Assembly: GCA_029449245.1 (NCBI GenBank)
Contig: JANATF010000012.1
Span: 1,612,001 to 1,676,000, forward strand
DNA from: Mortierella alpina
Lineage: Eukaryota; Mortierellomycota; Mortierellomycetes; Mortierellales; Mortierellaceae
DNA: 64,000 bases
Reading direction: 5' to 3'
In this document: in pieces, positions 46,501 to 57,719 of the stretch
Numbering within the stretch: the stretch's first letter is position 1
Layout of the letters: every line of letters starts with the position of its first letter
Notes under the pieces: generated by a model
Seen by the model: only the letters and a program-made list of their open reading frames with translations
The model's database searches: none
Told to the model about the DNA's origin: nothing
Made by a program: the position numbers and the translations under genes

Positions 46501-47349
46501 CGACTGATTGAACATGTCCTCGAACTGGAACGAGGGTCTCATGTCCACCATGGCCTCGTTCAAATGGACTACGGACCCAGTAGGTATTCACACGCATCGT
46601 CGACACCATGGTTATGGAGAGGCGAGTGTCAGGGAGCAGTATGGTCATATCGGCGTGTGAAAAAGGGCCAAGATTGATAGAGTAGATCCCACAGAAAAGT
46701 GGGATGAAAAGGGCGGCATGAAGAGAGAGGAGAAAGTATGATAGTGTCAGTTTAGCGCACGATCCATATTGCTATCGAAAGTCAAAAAGTCCTTGCACAG
46801 ACAATCCTCTTACGGAGACGAGAGATGCCCAGAAAGAGGGCAAAGCCAACCCAGACCATGATAAAGAGTGCAAAGGCGCTTAGAAAGATGCGGTTGCAGC
46901 GAGTCAGCTGGAGAGAAAAGCGGTGCTCAGCGTGTTAGACTTTGACAGCAGGTGGTCCGAGTGTAGCTGTTTTGTATAATGCAGAGTGAATTGGTAGAGT
47001 GCTGCGTTGTTCTAAAAACCGCACGGCCACTGACCTTGGGCTGGTCCGGGAAGAGCAAGTTGGAGGGGGTTGGGATCCGCGTGTACGGCTTCTCCGTGTC
47101 GGAGGACGAGGAGTACCTGCTGTAATTGTCTTCATCGTCATAAGAGTCCTCGACAGAGTCGGTATAATGCTGGAGCGAGGAACGCTGCTGGAGTTGCGAC
47201 ACGCCAGCGTGAGCCCGCTGCTGCTGTGGCTGTTGCACCTGCTGCTCGAGCTGTGTGGAGGTGACGACGGTCTGGAGGTCAGTAAAGTCGTGGTCGTCGT
47301 CCGCAGCCAGCGACTCGTACCGCCCGCCACGAGGATGGCCAAGATTCAT
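43530..47349 (-). CDS. Dipeptidyl aminopeptidase (S9B, DPAP-B/Ste13-like), type II membrane protein
   Basis: Twelve exons: 47349-47035, 46907-46814, 46568-46461, 46356-46250, 46122-46039, 45948-44999, 44919-44663, 44615-44595, 44550-44481, 44396-44141, 44049-43821 and 43729-43530, 896 aa. A ~105-residue polar cytoplasmic tail precedes a single membrane segment (IFLSAFALFIMVWVGFALFL). The beta-propeller carries the WVYEEEVYA-like glutamate motif (DPP-IV Glu pair). The hydrolase has Ser755 in GWSYGGFM, Asp830 in HGTGDDNVH and His863 in DSDHSIR. It removes N-terminal dipeptides, in yeast during pheromone or vacuolar processing. Exon 8 is only 21 nt. Whether it acts in the Golgi or vacuole cannot be told. 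Confidence 0.93.
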
Positions 47350-47800
47350 GGCGTGGACGAAGAGGCGCGGATGGGAGAGGGGGATGGAGTGGGGTGTGGC
47401 AGAGAACGAGCGGCCGGAGCGAGAGGAGGTAAGAGATACAGAGACGGGAAGAGAGAGAGAGAGATGCAGAGAGAAAGAGAGAGAGACAGGGAGAACGAGC
47501 AGAGCAGGACGAAAGGACAATGGGGCCAAGGAAATGAATGAGAGCGAAAAAAAAAAAAGACTGGCTGCACTTTATTTCCTTGTTTCCCAGCAGCGGCGTC
47601 GTGGGTCCCTTGATTTCGACCCCCTTTCTCATGGCCCAAACCCCAAGTGCTCACACGCATCTGTGCGGTGGTCTAGCGCTGTTCTTTCTGTTTCGAGGGG
47701 GTGCTGCTGTTCAGGAGCTGGGGTCGCTCATTGCTAGGATGCAACGGTCAAGACCACGACACTACGAGTGCGGAGGACCCACACACCAGCTGTCGCCGCG
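47350..47800. other. Intergenic region with GA microsatellite
   Basis: Between the dipeptidyl aminopeptidase start and the PAC3 stop. A GA tract at about 47441-47491 (with an A12 run at 47549-47560) stands in the dipeptidyl aminopeptidase upstream region. No gene is seen. Confidence 0.55.
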
Positions 47801-48363
47801 CTAAGCCCACACGCTGCACTCGTTCACCAGCTCGATCACATTCTCGAATAGATCGCGGTCGTGCGCACGCTGCTCCTGCTCCTGTGCTGCACTGCTGCTG
47901 CGCTCCATGTCGGGCTCCTGCACCGACAATGCCAGTGATAATACGACCGGGCGGGTCTCCGCTGGATTCTGGTGGTGGATCATTTGCGAAATATGTGACG
48001 CATACACCTGATACAGTTGCGTCTTCTTGGACACTGAGGATCCTGCTCCGAGCAAGAAGCTGGAGGTCGTTGCAGCCAGTTCAGACGCAGTCGTGCTTGA
48101 GCTCAAAGACTGCTGGTCTACAGAAGTATGGATCTGAATATCGGATTAGCAAAGATGAGTCTTCACTTGGAACGTTCTCTCGACAGATTGGGTGGCCGCG
48201 AGCAGCATGACGCGCAATGAGTTCTTACGATACTGCCGACCTTGCCGTACTGGCTGACGAGGATGAGGATCTTGTCGGCATAAGACGAGACAAGGACCTC
48301 GGTGTGCTTGCCCTGGATTGTCCTTGCAGCCTGCTTGTTGATCAGTGGGAAGGGGGTGTCCAT
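47801..48363 (-). CDS. PSMG3: Proteasome assembly chaperone 3-like protein
   Basis: Exons 48363-48229 and 48133-47801, 155 aa. The core is GKHTEVLVSSYADKILILVSQYGKVGSI joined to IHTSVDQQ; the TEV-YADKI-ILVSQ-GK-G pattern is that of PAC3/Irc25/Poc3. Those proteins are small chaperones for 20S proteasome alpha-ring assembly, working with PAC4. The remaining part is an extended, Ser/Gln-rich C-terminus (family members are near 120 aa). The frame is open upstream to an ATG at 48498, giving 200 aa, but the start at 48363 begins right before the conserved core. Moderate certainty. Confidence 0.7.
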
Positions 48364-48870
48364 GGCGAGAGCGTTGCCTGCTGGATCGGCTGAACATCCA
48401 CCGTCTTTTTCCTTGGAGGCAGCCGAAAAGGCAGTCACAAGCATACAGCATCGCAGGATGCCCGCCCCCACCATGCTGCGTAGGACGGGTATGAGCAAGT
48501 CGATGAAGGGCGAGAGTCGTAGAATGAGCGCGGCAGAGAAGGCAGAGAAGGCAGCGCCAGTGGGCCGAGGTGGACCCCCGGAGGGTTGGAGCTTTGGTGC
48601 AGCTCCACGGTGCGCGATAGGGTTGGGGGCTACTCCGTGTGGCTGACTCGCAGATCACACTCTACCGAATAAAAAAAGAGTCAGTCGAGTCATTTTCTCG
48701 CTCTGATCGCACGATAAATAGGGTGCGCTGGGTCCTTGTTCGCTCTCTCCTCTCTTATCTCTCTCGCCGCCACTCTCCCTTCTGCTCGCCACTGCATCCC
48801 CCACACGCATATTGCTCCTGTGCTGCTGCCTCTGCCTCCACCAACTCTTGACCGATATCTCCTCACAGCC
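48364..48870. other. Divergent promoter region of PAC3-like and aminotransferase genes
   Basis: 507 bp without a gene if the PAC3 start is at 48363. It has a CT-rich leader before the aminotransferase ATG (CTCTCTCCTCTC near 48745). Confidence 0.5.
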
Positions 48871-50194
48871 ATGACCTGCACAATGCCACCACCCCCAACG
48901 TCCGCCATCGACTGGGACAACCTCGGCTTCAAGTGGGTCGACACCAACGGACACGTCAAGTACGTCCACAGGGACGGCCAGTGGGACCAGGGCGAGTTTG
49001 TCCGCGACTCGTACATCAAGATGCACGTCTGCGCCCCAGCACTGAACTATGGCCAGGAGGTATGCGGGTGTCCGACCTCACCACCTTTTATGCCTTTTAT
49101 ATCTTGTCCACATCCTCCAAATCGACCGTTCCGCCGACATTCATCATATATCTCTGTCATACCTCTTGCATAGTGCTTCGAGGGAATCAAGGCATTCAGG
49201 TGCAAGGATGGCCAGATCCGTATCTTTCGCCCCGATGCCAACGCCAAGCGTATGCGCTACTCTGCAGATCTGGCCTGTATGGCCGCAGTGCCCGAGGATC
49301 TCTTTGTGCAGGCATGCGAGCGCGCTGTGGCCAACAATCTCGAGTTTGTGCCCCCATACGGCTCTGGCGGAGCTCTCTATCTTCGTCCTCTCCTCCTTGG
49401 CACTGGCGCCGAGATTGGCCTTTATCCCGCTCCAGAGTTCACTTTTATCGTCATGGTCATCCCCGTCGGTAACTTCTACAAGTCCGGAGTGAAGCCAGTT
49501 GACTGCCTTGTCGTAGACAACTTTGATCGAGGTAAAGCAAAGAGGCAAAAAAAAAAAAAAAAACTCTTTTCTCTTTGCAGAATCGCCAGCAGCTTCACTC
49601 ATTGACAGACATGATCCCTCTTTCCTTTCAACAACAGCGGCTCCCTTGGGAACCGGAGCGGCCAAATTGGGTGGCAACTACGCCCCAGTTTTGAAGCACA
49701 GCAGCGCGGCCAAGGAACAGGGATACTCCATCACACTTCACCTCGACTCCAAAACACACTCGAACGTGGATGAATTCAGCACCTCCAACTTTGTGGCCCT
49801 CACTTACCCTTCCCCCGAGCACGATAACAAGCCCATATTTTGTGCACCCGAAAGCCCATCCATCCTCAACTCTGTCACCAAGCAATCCCTGGTTCAGCTC
49901 GCGAAGAGTTTCGGCTGGGCCGTCGAAAATAGCGTCGTGCCCTTCACCGACATCACAAGCAATCGTTTCGAGGAAATTGCTGCCTGCGGGACTGCAGCGG
50001 TCATTACCCCTGTCAAATCCATTGAGCGCCAGGGAACAAAGACCCGTATCGGCACACCCGCCACCCAGGAGGCAATTGGCGCCGGTTTCCTTCGCCTTTT
50101 TACAGCAATGAGAGGTATCCAGAATGGCGATCTTGAGGATCCCTATGGCTGGATGCAGCCTGCTCAAGGCATTGCGCCTCGGCAAGAGGCTTGA
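48871..50194 (+). CDS. Branched-chain amino acid aminotransferase (class IV, PLP)
   Basis: Exons 48871-49059, 49174-49531 and 49638-50194, 367 aa. It matches fold-type IV aminotransferases of BCAT II type: ALNYGQECFEGIKAFR (first splice inside), IRIFRPDANAKRM, the PLP Lys in AAKLGGNYAPVL, and C-terminal GTAAVITPVKSI and QEAIGAGFLRLFTAMRGI. It interconverts branched-chain amino acids and their oxo acids. No mitochondrial leader is visible, so a cytosolic form is likely. Intron 2 has an A18 run. Its stop lies 76 bp from the convergent RXT3-like gene. Confidence 0.92.
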
Positions 50195-50270
50195 GATTGC
50201 ATAAAAGTCCATGTTAAGCAGAAAACTCAGTACATAAAAGAAAAAAAAATTAGATTTTCGTCATTCTATT

Positions 50271-53200
50271 TCAGTCGGATGCTATCTCACCCTCCTCCAG
50301 CTCACCCTCCTCGCGTTCTACAGCTCCAGTGCTTGGTACAGGAGTCGTCAGTGATGGTCCTTGGACCTCCTGACTCTTTGCCTCTCCCGTCTGCGTTTGC
50401 AATATTGCCGAACTACTGTTGCCTGCAATCTCCATGTTTGTAGAGCCCGGTGCGGACGCTGGCACACTCGATACCATTGCTAGTGCATGAGGATCTTCCT
50501 TACTGATAAGTGCAGATGGAGGCGATGTGGCTGAACTCGCAACCGGTGCAGTAGCAGGCGTGATGGCTGTCTTTGTAATCTTGGGGCTCGCCTCTACTTC
50601 AGTCATAGCATGGACTTGATCCTGAAGGGTGTTGCGTGCTGAGGCGACTTGCTGCTGCTGCGACATAGACACATTCGCAGGAACGGTAACGGACGCTTCA
50701 GGTGCTTGTGTCTGGGAAGAGTCCTGAGCATCCGATGCTGCCTGGGTTTGCGGCTCTTTCGCGGCGTTTGCACCTATGACACTCGTGGTTTCTGGTGCCG
50801 ACACTTTTGGTGGGCGTTTCTCCGTCATGGGTCTCCAAAAGAGACGACTCACAACGCAAAAAACACCGTCTTGTCGTGACTCCTGCAATGCTGCGTCTGC
50901 CCTCGTTAGCCGTGCGACATCCGTCGATATCGCCCCAGGAGTCGCTTTGACTACCGTAGCCTTTGAGCCCTCTCCCTCCTTTGACGATTCCATACTAATG
51001 TCGTCCTTAGGATCAGTAGTCGTGACTCCTTCCATGCTGGAACTAGAATCAGATCCATCCTGCTTCGCGCTTTGTCGCCTCTCAGTAGGTTGCACAACAA
51101 CGCCGCGATCGACCCATTCAAAGTCCTGCCAGTCCAAGTCCTCATAAAGAACCTCGGAAATGTCATTCGACTCTAGAGGATAGCTCGCTTTGCTCCAACT
51201 TGAGAGCGATGTCCGGGGTGAAATGACCGCAAAGCGATACTGGTCAAACCTTCTCGCATCTGTTCCTGCTTGATGTTGAAGCGAAATTTCGTATCGCTCC
51301 TCGTCGTTCTCTACAATCAGAACTTCCTTCTTCAGCCGCCAGCTCGTCCACTTTCGTGACAATCCATCGTGTCGGTCCATGACCAGCTCGGGAGAGTATT
51401 TGAAACTAAAAGACATTGTGTGAGAAAATAGTCAAAAATCGTGTCCACCACAGGACGCCAGAGGCACGCTAATAGAACATCATAAGAAACACTGCTTACC
51501 AAGGATCTCCCTGATGAGTGAACTCGAATGTCGCTGTACGCATGGCTCGCTCATTCTGAACACTTTCCGTGGTCTCGTCGTGGATGTTGGAGAGCACGCG
51601 CAGGCGTTCTTGGCCGTACTCCTTCATGCGGCGCTTACTTTGGCTGCGACCTCTGTTTAGAGCTTCTCCGGCGCTCAATTTGCGGATCGACTCGATCCGC
51701 AGGCTGACACCATCGTGCCCTGTATTCCATGTCCTGCTCTTAATGCGATTGCGGATTGAACCTTGATACTTGAGAAGTTTGGGCATCACTCGAAGTGTGA
51801 CAGCCAAGTCATACTCTGGGCATATATGCTTGAGTGGGCTCGGTATAAAGTTGTGATCCAGCGTTGTCGGTTGGATCGAGTCATGCTCAGCACTATGTGA
51901 GCTGATGGGCGGGATGTAATGACCAGAATGAACCAGCACTACAGATAAAAGAATAGGCACAAAAATGTTTCAAGTGCAAAAGTATTAGTTACGAGGGCAG
52001 GACTGTCATCGTTCGGGCAAAGGTAGACCAGGGCCCATCGTTGCCCAAGGAGTCGTCTCCAGAATAAACACATACTTGCGACGATGTCAGAGTCGTCCGT
52101 GTAGATGTCTGTGCCCCAGACTTCGCGCTTCTTGACTTTATAATTGTCGTAGGTCAGGTACGATGAGGCCACCCGAACTTCCAGCAGGCTGTTTTCCTTT
52201 CCTTGCACCGCAGGTATAAGCACCCCAGGATCATAGCGATGGTAACCTAAAACGCCGATCGTGATGCGAATGAACTTGCATCAATAACTTTGCCATTTCA
52301 CACCTTGATGATGAGGCAATACGCCATCAGCTCTCCTTCCAGACTTTTACCTAGGAAAAGCTCCGGGAGGCCATCCAACTTGAGACTGGGGTCATTTTTA
52401 ACAATCAGCCGTGGGTGACGGCTCTCCGGAACGGACGCTGCGGAGGACAAGGGCTGCGAGGAAGTCAGAGGAGCGGCCGTTGGCCCAGACGCGCGCAACG
52501 TCGTGTGATTGGATGAAGAATAGGGTGCACCGTGCCCATTAGCAGCGGATGAGTGCGTTGGGCCTCCATGTTGGCTAGGCGCATAGGCGCTCGATCGCCC
52601 TCCAGACGATGCAAGACCGCCTTCGGATCTATAGTGGGATGCATGGTGGCTGTGTGGGTCATGCTCATGAGTGGGCATATTGCTTGCAACAGGTCCCAGT
52701 CCAAGGAGTTTTCCATTCATGGGACCTGAAGCCTCAACACCATTGACAGACTCCTGCAAGGGTCGGATACCAGCTGGGGACACTACACGATGGCGCTGAG
52801 TTGCATACCCGCTGACGCCACCCGACTCCATAACCTCATCGGCAGGATATTCCTTAGTTTGAGATCCTCTAGCCGTTCCATATGCTGGCATGGTATCCTG
52901 ACTGCGTCCAGAGGGATGATGGTGGTCCATAAAGTCCCGATCGAAGCCAGCGTGACCTTGGCGTGTGCTGGGACCGTCTGCAGGATCGTGACCGCGAGAC
53001 GCGTTGCTCAGGGCGGCTGCTGAGCGCATTGGCTGTTGTAATGGCGAAGACGCGGATGGGGCAGGCCTGGTCGACGGCGGTTCGTGCACGGGCGGAAGTA
53101 GTGCGGGTAAAGTTGAAGAGTGGGATGGCCGCGGGCCATGGTCGTAGTGCGTAAACATACCCCTGGACAGATGCTTGGGCGGCTCCTGTCCCCGTTGGGA

Positions 53201-54868
53201 ATCGTCATCATTGTTAACAAGAAGCGCAGAGACTGACATAGTACTTCTTGACTGACGGGCGCTTTGTGATGTCGGCGACGCTAGAGCACTCAGCGGTGGT
53301 AGATCCTGCTGTAAGGGAGTTTTAGGCGCAAGGCTCTGGACCGAGGCTTCGGTTTGCGAAGCCGAGACGCTGGCCGATGCTGGGCGGCTTGGCACACTAA
53401 CAGAAGAGTTTACGGTTGGCTCTTGGTCCAACGCGGTATCCTTGGTCGCCGACCGCTGCTTATCAGTGTGGAGCGAACTGCTCATCCCTGGCACGTTCGC
53501 CGGCATGCTGCCTACGGCTGTGTTTGAGTTCCCTTGGTGGTCCGACGCATCGGCCACAGGCTGCGGCACCGTTACGCCTACATTGCCATTGCTGTCTTCC
53601 GTGGCGATATCAACGGCGACCTTTGCTGGGTCTGCCCCAGAGCTCTGATCTAGAGAGGAACGACTGTCCTGTGTTGGCTCTTGAGGAGGGTCAACGTCCA
53701 TGGCGGTCAGAGTGTCATGGACTCCATTTGAGGGAAGACTGGTCTCCTCGGGAAGCTGAGCCACATTGCTTGGCTTATTATCCTCCGCCGGGTTACTGAT
53801 GCCTGCGTCAGTCTCCTGCAATCGTGTAATCTCATCAGTGACCGAGATCCCTGACGATACCTTTCCGTGCACGTCCTGCTTAGGCTCAAGGGCATCATGC
53901 GAATCTGTCGAAGGCTGAGGAGGCACTGTCGAGGATAATTGAGAGTTTACTGTCAAAATAGAACGATCCTCGTGTTGCATTTGAGAATCAACAGGCGGCT
54001 GAGAATCAAGCTCCATGATTTCCAACGTCGTTTTGAGAGGCTCTGAAAGCGATGCCACTGCGAGAATGGAATCCGACAGGTCTGTTGCGGCAGCACCAGT
54101 TTGTGGCTTCAAGAGTGCTTCGACAAGGTCTTGGTTGGTATTGGGTCCCACGGACGCAGAAGTCGCATTCTCAGGGTGCTGTTGAGGCTGTTGATCCTGT
54201 GAGGCCACTGACGCCTCAATGCCTTATATAGCCAACATATCAAGTAGTTGAATTAGAAAATAGCCGGTCAGGAACATACAACAAGGGCAGGCTCAACATT
54301 GAGTCTCCACAACATACTGTGAGTTGCATCTATGGCATGATGCTCTTGAAGCGAGGGCGTGTCAGACACACCCAAACCTGCTCCTTCATGAGACGACGGT
54401 TCCGCGACTATCATAAGGGAAACGAACGGGTTGGTGAGAAAAAAGGTTGAGCGACTGGAACACTCCATGGTGGCCCACAACCTGAAGTTTCCCATTACCT
54501 TTTGCGGCGTGTACTTCGTCCATCTGCCCAACCCACTCAGCAAGTCCTTTGGTCTCTTTGGAAGGATCCGCAACATCAAGTGATGGCGAGTAGTTGGCGC
54601 CTCGTTGGTCACTTTCCAGTGTCAGTTTGATTCTCTTGTTCGCTTCGCTGGCTGCCACTCCGCCTTCCACAGCCATGATGACAGTCGAGGTTGAAGGCGC
54701 CGCGGAAGTAGCCTCGGGTGCGTGTGTAATCGTTTTATCCACAACCATTGACTCCACAGAGTCCATGGAGTCTGAGGCTGGAAGCTCTGCATTCATAGGC
54801 GCCGTGGTTGTCGCTTGCACGTTGTCAGAATCGGCCTGATCCTCAATGGGTCGTTTTTTGGTGTCCAT
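50271..54868 (-). CDS. RXT3: RXT3-like subunit of the Rpd3L histone deacetylase complex (very large)
   Basis: Exons 54868-54499, 54407-54318, 54222-52351, 52246-52076, 51938-51500 and 51405-50271, 1358 aa, against 294 in yeast Rxt3. The conserved part is the C-terminal middle: GYHRYDPGVLIPAV, VWGTDIYTDDSDIVAMLVHSGHYIP, CPEYDLAVTLRVMPKL, and QGDPCFKYSPELVMD. The WGTDIYTDDSD and VHSGHY blocks are the family signature as I know it. The first ~740 residues and the last ~230 are Ser/Pro/Gln/Thr-rich and disordered. By family it sits in the Rpd3L corepressor. The exon 2-3 acceptor (ATAAG) is weak but gives a clean frame. Confidence is high for one gene, moderate for the family. Confidence 0.78.
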
Positions 54869-55879
54869 CTGTTAGCACTGCAACCTTGTTCGAGAAGAGC
54901 CAAATGGAGTAGGACGTGCGATGCAGGCTCCAAGAGTTAAACGAAAAGATTTGACCGGGGTCCTATGAAAGATTATGCACATCAGATACGGAACTGTGGT
55001 GAGCGACCGACTGTGTCTCGCGGAAAGAAGGTAGTTGATCACGCCAGCCTTGCAAACAACGCGAACGCCACCAAGGAGGACGGACGGTATGCTGGGTCAG
55101 TGTAGAGCTGCTCTGAATTTCAGAGTTGCCTTGTCAAAAAGCTTACACTGTCTTCCAGCTTTCGCTTGCGGAATTCGGAGAGGACGGGCAGTTAACTACA
55201 GCTAGGAAGTTGGGTTGGTCGGAAGTAGGGTAAAGACAGGCTGAAGTGCTTGAGCGGGCTTGCTGTCAAGAGTTAAGCTCCTGCTTGCTGGAAAAGAGGT
55301 ATTGTGATGCAAATACGCGTGAAGGATGCTTTAAAGCTGTGGAAGTAAAGAGGGCTGATGTGAAATCTGTTTGCAGCAGCTGTGAGAAGACGGTGTGATT
55401 GGAGAAGACGAGACGATGGACTGGGGGCAACAAAAAGTCCACAAGACTGGCTCGATGGTACAGTAGGGGAATGTGCCAAAGGGAAAGAGGAGTGTCGTCC
55501 TCTCTCACAAAACGCGCCAGATTTCAAGACTGGAGTGGCGTGCGCATACGATTATTTGGCAGTTCAGCGTGTCACCGGAGGGCGGGACAGCAATTTCAAC
55601 CCCCCAGACCTCAACGAGTCATACACGGCACACACAGCATACAGAGCATACACAGCATACATGCTTTTTCTTTTGGGAAAGGTCCAATTTAATGATACAC
55701 ACAGCAGGAGCCGCAAGAGAATAGAGTAAAGGTACGATGGCGTCGTTTGCAAAGAGGGTTTGGTATGTAATACAAGGGTCAGAGAATGAAAAGAGAGGTA
55801 ATGAAACAAGAAAAGAAAACCAGACTGCGAGGGTTGTTTGCTTTGTCGATCGAGTGTTGCTTTTTTCCTTGACTATCCT
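54869..55879. other. Intergenic region, probably RXT3-like 5' UTR and H2A 3' flank
   Basis: About 1 kb. No conserved ORF. On the minus strand a splice-donor-like GTAAGC near 55145 suggests an intron in the RXT3-like 5' UTR. At 55625-55665 short CATACAGCATACA-type repeats occur. Confidence 0.45.
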
Positions 55880-56281
55880 TTACATCTCCTGGGAAGGAGC
55901 ACCACCCTTCTTGGTCTTCTTGGGCAAGAGAGAGTCGTGGATGTTGGGCAAGACACCTCCCTGGGCGATGGTGACATGTCCGAGCAACTTGTTCAACTCC
56001 TCGTCGTTGCGGATGGCGAGCTGGAGGTGGCGGGGAATGATACGGGACTTCTTGTTGTCGCGGGCAGCGTTACCGGCCAACTCGAGGATCTCAGCAGCCA
56101 AGTACTCGAGGACGGCAGCGAGGTAGACGGGGGCACCAGCACCGACACGCTGGGCATAGTTACCCTTGCGGAGGTGACGGTGGATACGACCGACGGGGAA
56201 CTGAAGACCGGCCTTGGAAGAGCGCGAGGTCGAGTTCTTGGGAGCCGAAGCAGACTTGCCACCAGATTTGCCGCCAGACAT
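55880..56281 (-). CDS. Histone H2A (SQE-tail, H2A.X type)
   Basis: Single exon, 133 aa. The N-terminal tail is [10 protein letters not shown]. The core has [40 protein letters not shown] and [20 protein letters not shown], and the acidic patch is intact. The C-terminus ends APSQEM, an SQE-Phi motif like the one phosphorylated after DNA damage in H2A.X and yeast H2A. It is paired head-to-head with H2B and is intronless like the other histone genes here. Confidence 0.99.
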   Translation of the reverse strand: MSGGKSGGKSASAPKNSTSRSSKAGLQFPVGRIHRHLRKGNYAQRVGAGAPVYLAAVLEYLAAEILELAGNAARDNKKSRIIPRHLQLAIRNDEELNKLLGHVTIAQGGVLPNIHDSLLPKKTKKGGAPSQEM

Positions 56282-56837
56282 TATGATTTAGTTGTTGGTT
56301 GGGAGGTTTATTGAGGGAGAGGTGAGGAGAGCGGTTATGATTCCGAAGAGTTGAATTCAAGAGACTTGGAAATGAGAAGGGGAAAAGGTGGTCGAGGGAC
56401 ACCGGGCTTTGAGTATATATACTTTTTTCCTTTTCGCTGCTGTCACTACGGGGGCGGCGCTGGTCCTGTTGAATCTCCAAAGTCGTCGTTGAGGATTTAG
56501 AATTGGTGGTGATTTTAAAAAAAAGATGGTTGCAGGGCGAAAAAAAACCCCTCCTCCAAATTGAAATATTTGGGTCCTGACGCGTCTTCATGCACTTAGA
56601 GAGCGGTGTCCCTGTTTTTCATTTTGCCTTCTGGGCCGAAATTTGAAATTCCCAAAAAAAACACGACCAGGCAAAAGGCACGTTGCGTCCATAGCTGTAT
56701 AAAAGACCTCTTGTCCGCCACATCAGGACTCCTCTTTTTTTCCTACTCCCCTCCTGTCTATATAATACCGTTATTCTTTTTGCTTCAAAGCACTCGCCCA
56801 GTCTCTCTCTCTCTCAACCTCACTCTATATCATAATT
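56282..56837. promoter_or_regulatory. H2A-H2B divergent promoter with MCB and TATA boxes
   Basis: 556 bp shared by two histone genes. It holds TATATATA at 56414-56421 (H2A side, about 130 bp from the ATG) and TATAAAAG at 56698-56705 (H2B side, about 135 bp from the ATG). Near the middle lies ACGCGT at 56580-56585, a perfect MCB box bound by MBF-type G1/S factors in yeasts. AAATTTGAAATTCCC-like and CCAAATTGAAATATTTGGG elements flank it; similar elements occur in the H3-H4 promoter. Confidence 0.7.
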
Positions 56838-57248
56838 ATGCCTCCCAAAGCCGTTGCCGAGAAGAAGCCCTCCACCGGAGGCAAGGCCCCTGCCAAGACC
56901 GCTGCCACTGCTGAGAAGAAGGAGCGCAAGCCCAAGGCTGAGGGTGGCAAGAACCGCAAGAAGACCCGCTCCGAGACTTACTCCTCGTACATCTACAAGG
57001 TCCTCAAGCAGGTCCACCCCGACACTGGAATCTCCAACAAGGCCATGTCCATTCTGAACTCATTCGTTAACGACATCTTTGAGCGCATTGCCGGTGAGGC
57101 CTCCAAGCTCGCTGCCTACAACAAGCGCTCGACCATCTCCTCCCGCGAGATCCAGACTGCTGTCCGCCTTATCCTCCCCGGTGAGCTCGCCAAGCACGCC
57201 GTCTCTGAGGGTACCAAGGCCGTCACCAAGTACACCTCTTCCAAGTAA
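56838..57248 (+). CDS. Histone H2B
   Basis: Single exon, 136 aa. The Lys/Ala/Pro tail ([17 protein letters not shown]) leads to [40 protein letters not shown] and [20 protein letters not shown], ending TSSK. The ubiquitination Lys site (AVTKYTSS) is present. It is divergent from H2A. Confidence 0.99.
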   Translation: MPPKAVAEKKPSTGGKAPAKTAATAEKKERKPKAEGGKNRKKTRSETYSSYIYKVLKQVHPDTGISNKAMSILNSFVNDIFERIAGEASKLAAYNKRSTISSREIQTAVRLILPGELAKHAVSEGTKAVTKYTSSK

Positions 57249-57719
57249 AGGAGCTAGCAACCATGGCGCGCAGGAGCTGCATCACCCATCAGGATCCGGC
57301 CTTCGCCTTTGCTTCCACCTCGATTTGTACTTGTCTATACGCTCCCTTGTTTTATAATTACCTCCTATCCTCATATACACTGGATCGTCGCCTTTGCTCA
57401 ATCTTGCATTGTCTTCTGCGCATCTGGACCACCACCCAACCCAAACTGTACATCATAGCCTGCTTTCTTTGTGTAGAAACAATAAAAAAAATAGCCAAAA
57501 AAAAGGAAAAAGAATAGAGCTTGTCGGGGAGTGTCATGAGGATATTGACGAAGCGCGGAGATTAGGTAGGGACTTCGCCCTGACACGCAACATCACCATG
57601 CAGACGCATAGCCACATACAGGAACAAGGTAGAAACCATAGTAATTGCCAAAGGCAACGATTGATTTGATATTTGGTGAGTTTTATTACAACCTTCTTGG
57701 CCATTTCGTCGAAGCATGT
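57249..57719. other. Intergenic region between H2B and uL15
   Basis: 471 bp, tail to tail. It contains the H2B 3' UTR with an AATAAA at 57480 and an A-rich run, and no gene. Confidence 0.55.

Noticed and set aside
48363-48498. PAC3 start at 48498 (200 aa)
   Set aside because: Extra residues (Cys/Ala/Ser-rich) do not resemble the family; kept only as an alternative.
56160-56591. ORFs through the histone promoters
   Set aside because: They read promoter AT-rich and leader sequence; histone ATGs and TATA boxes explain the region.
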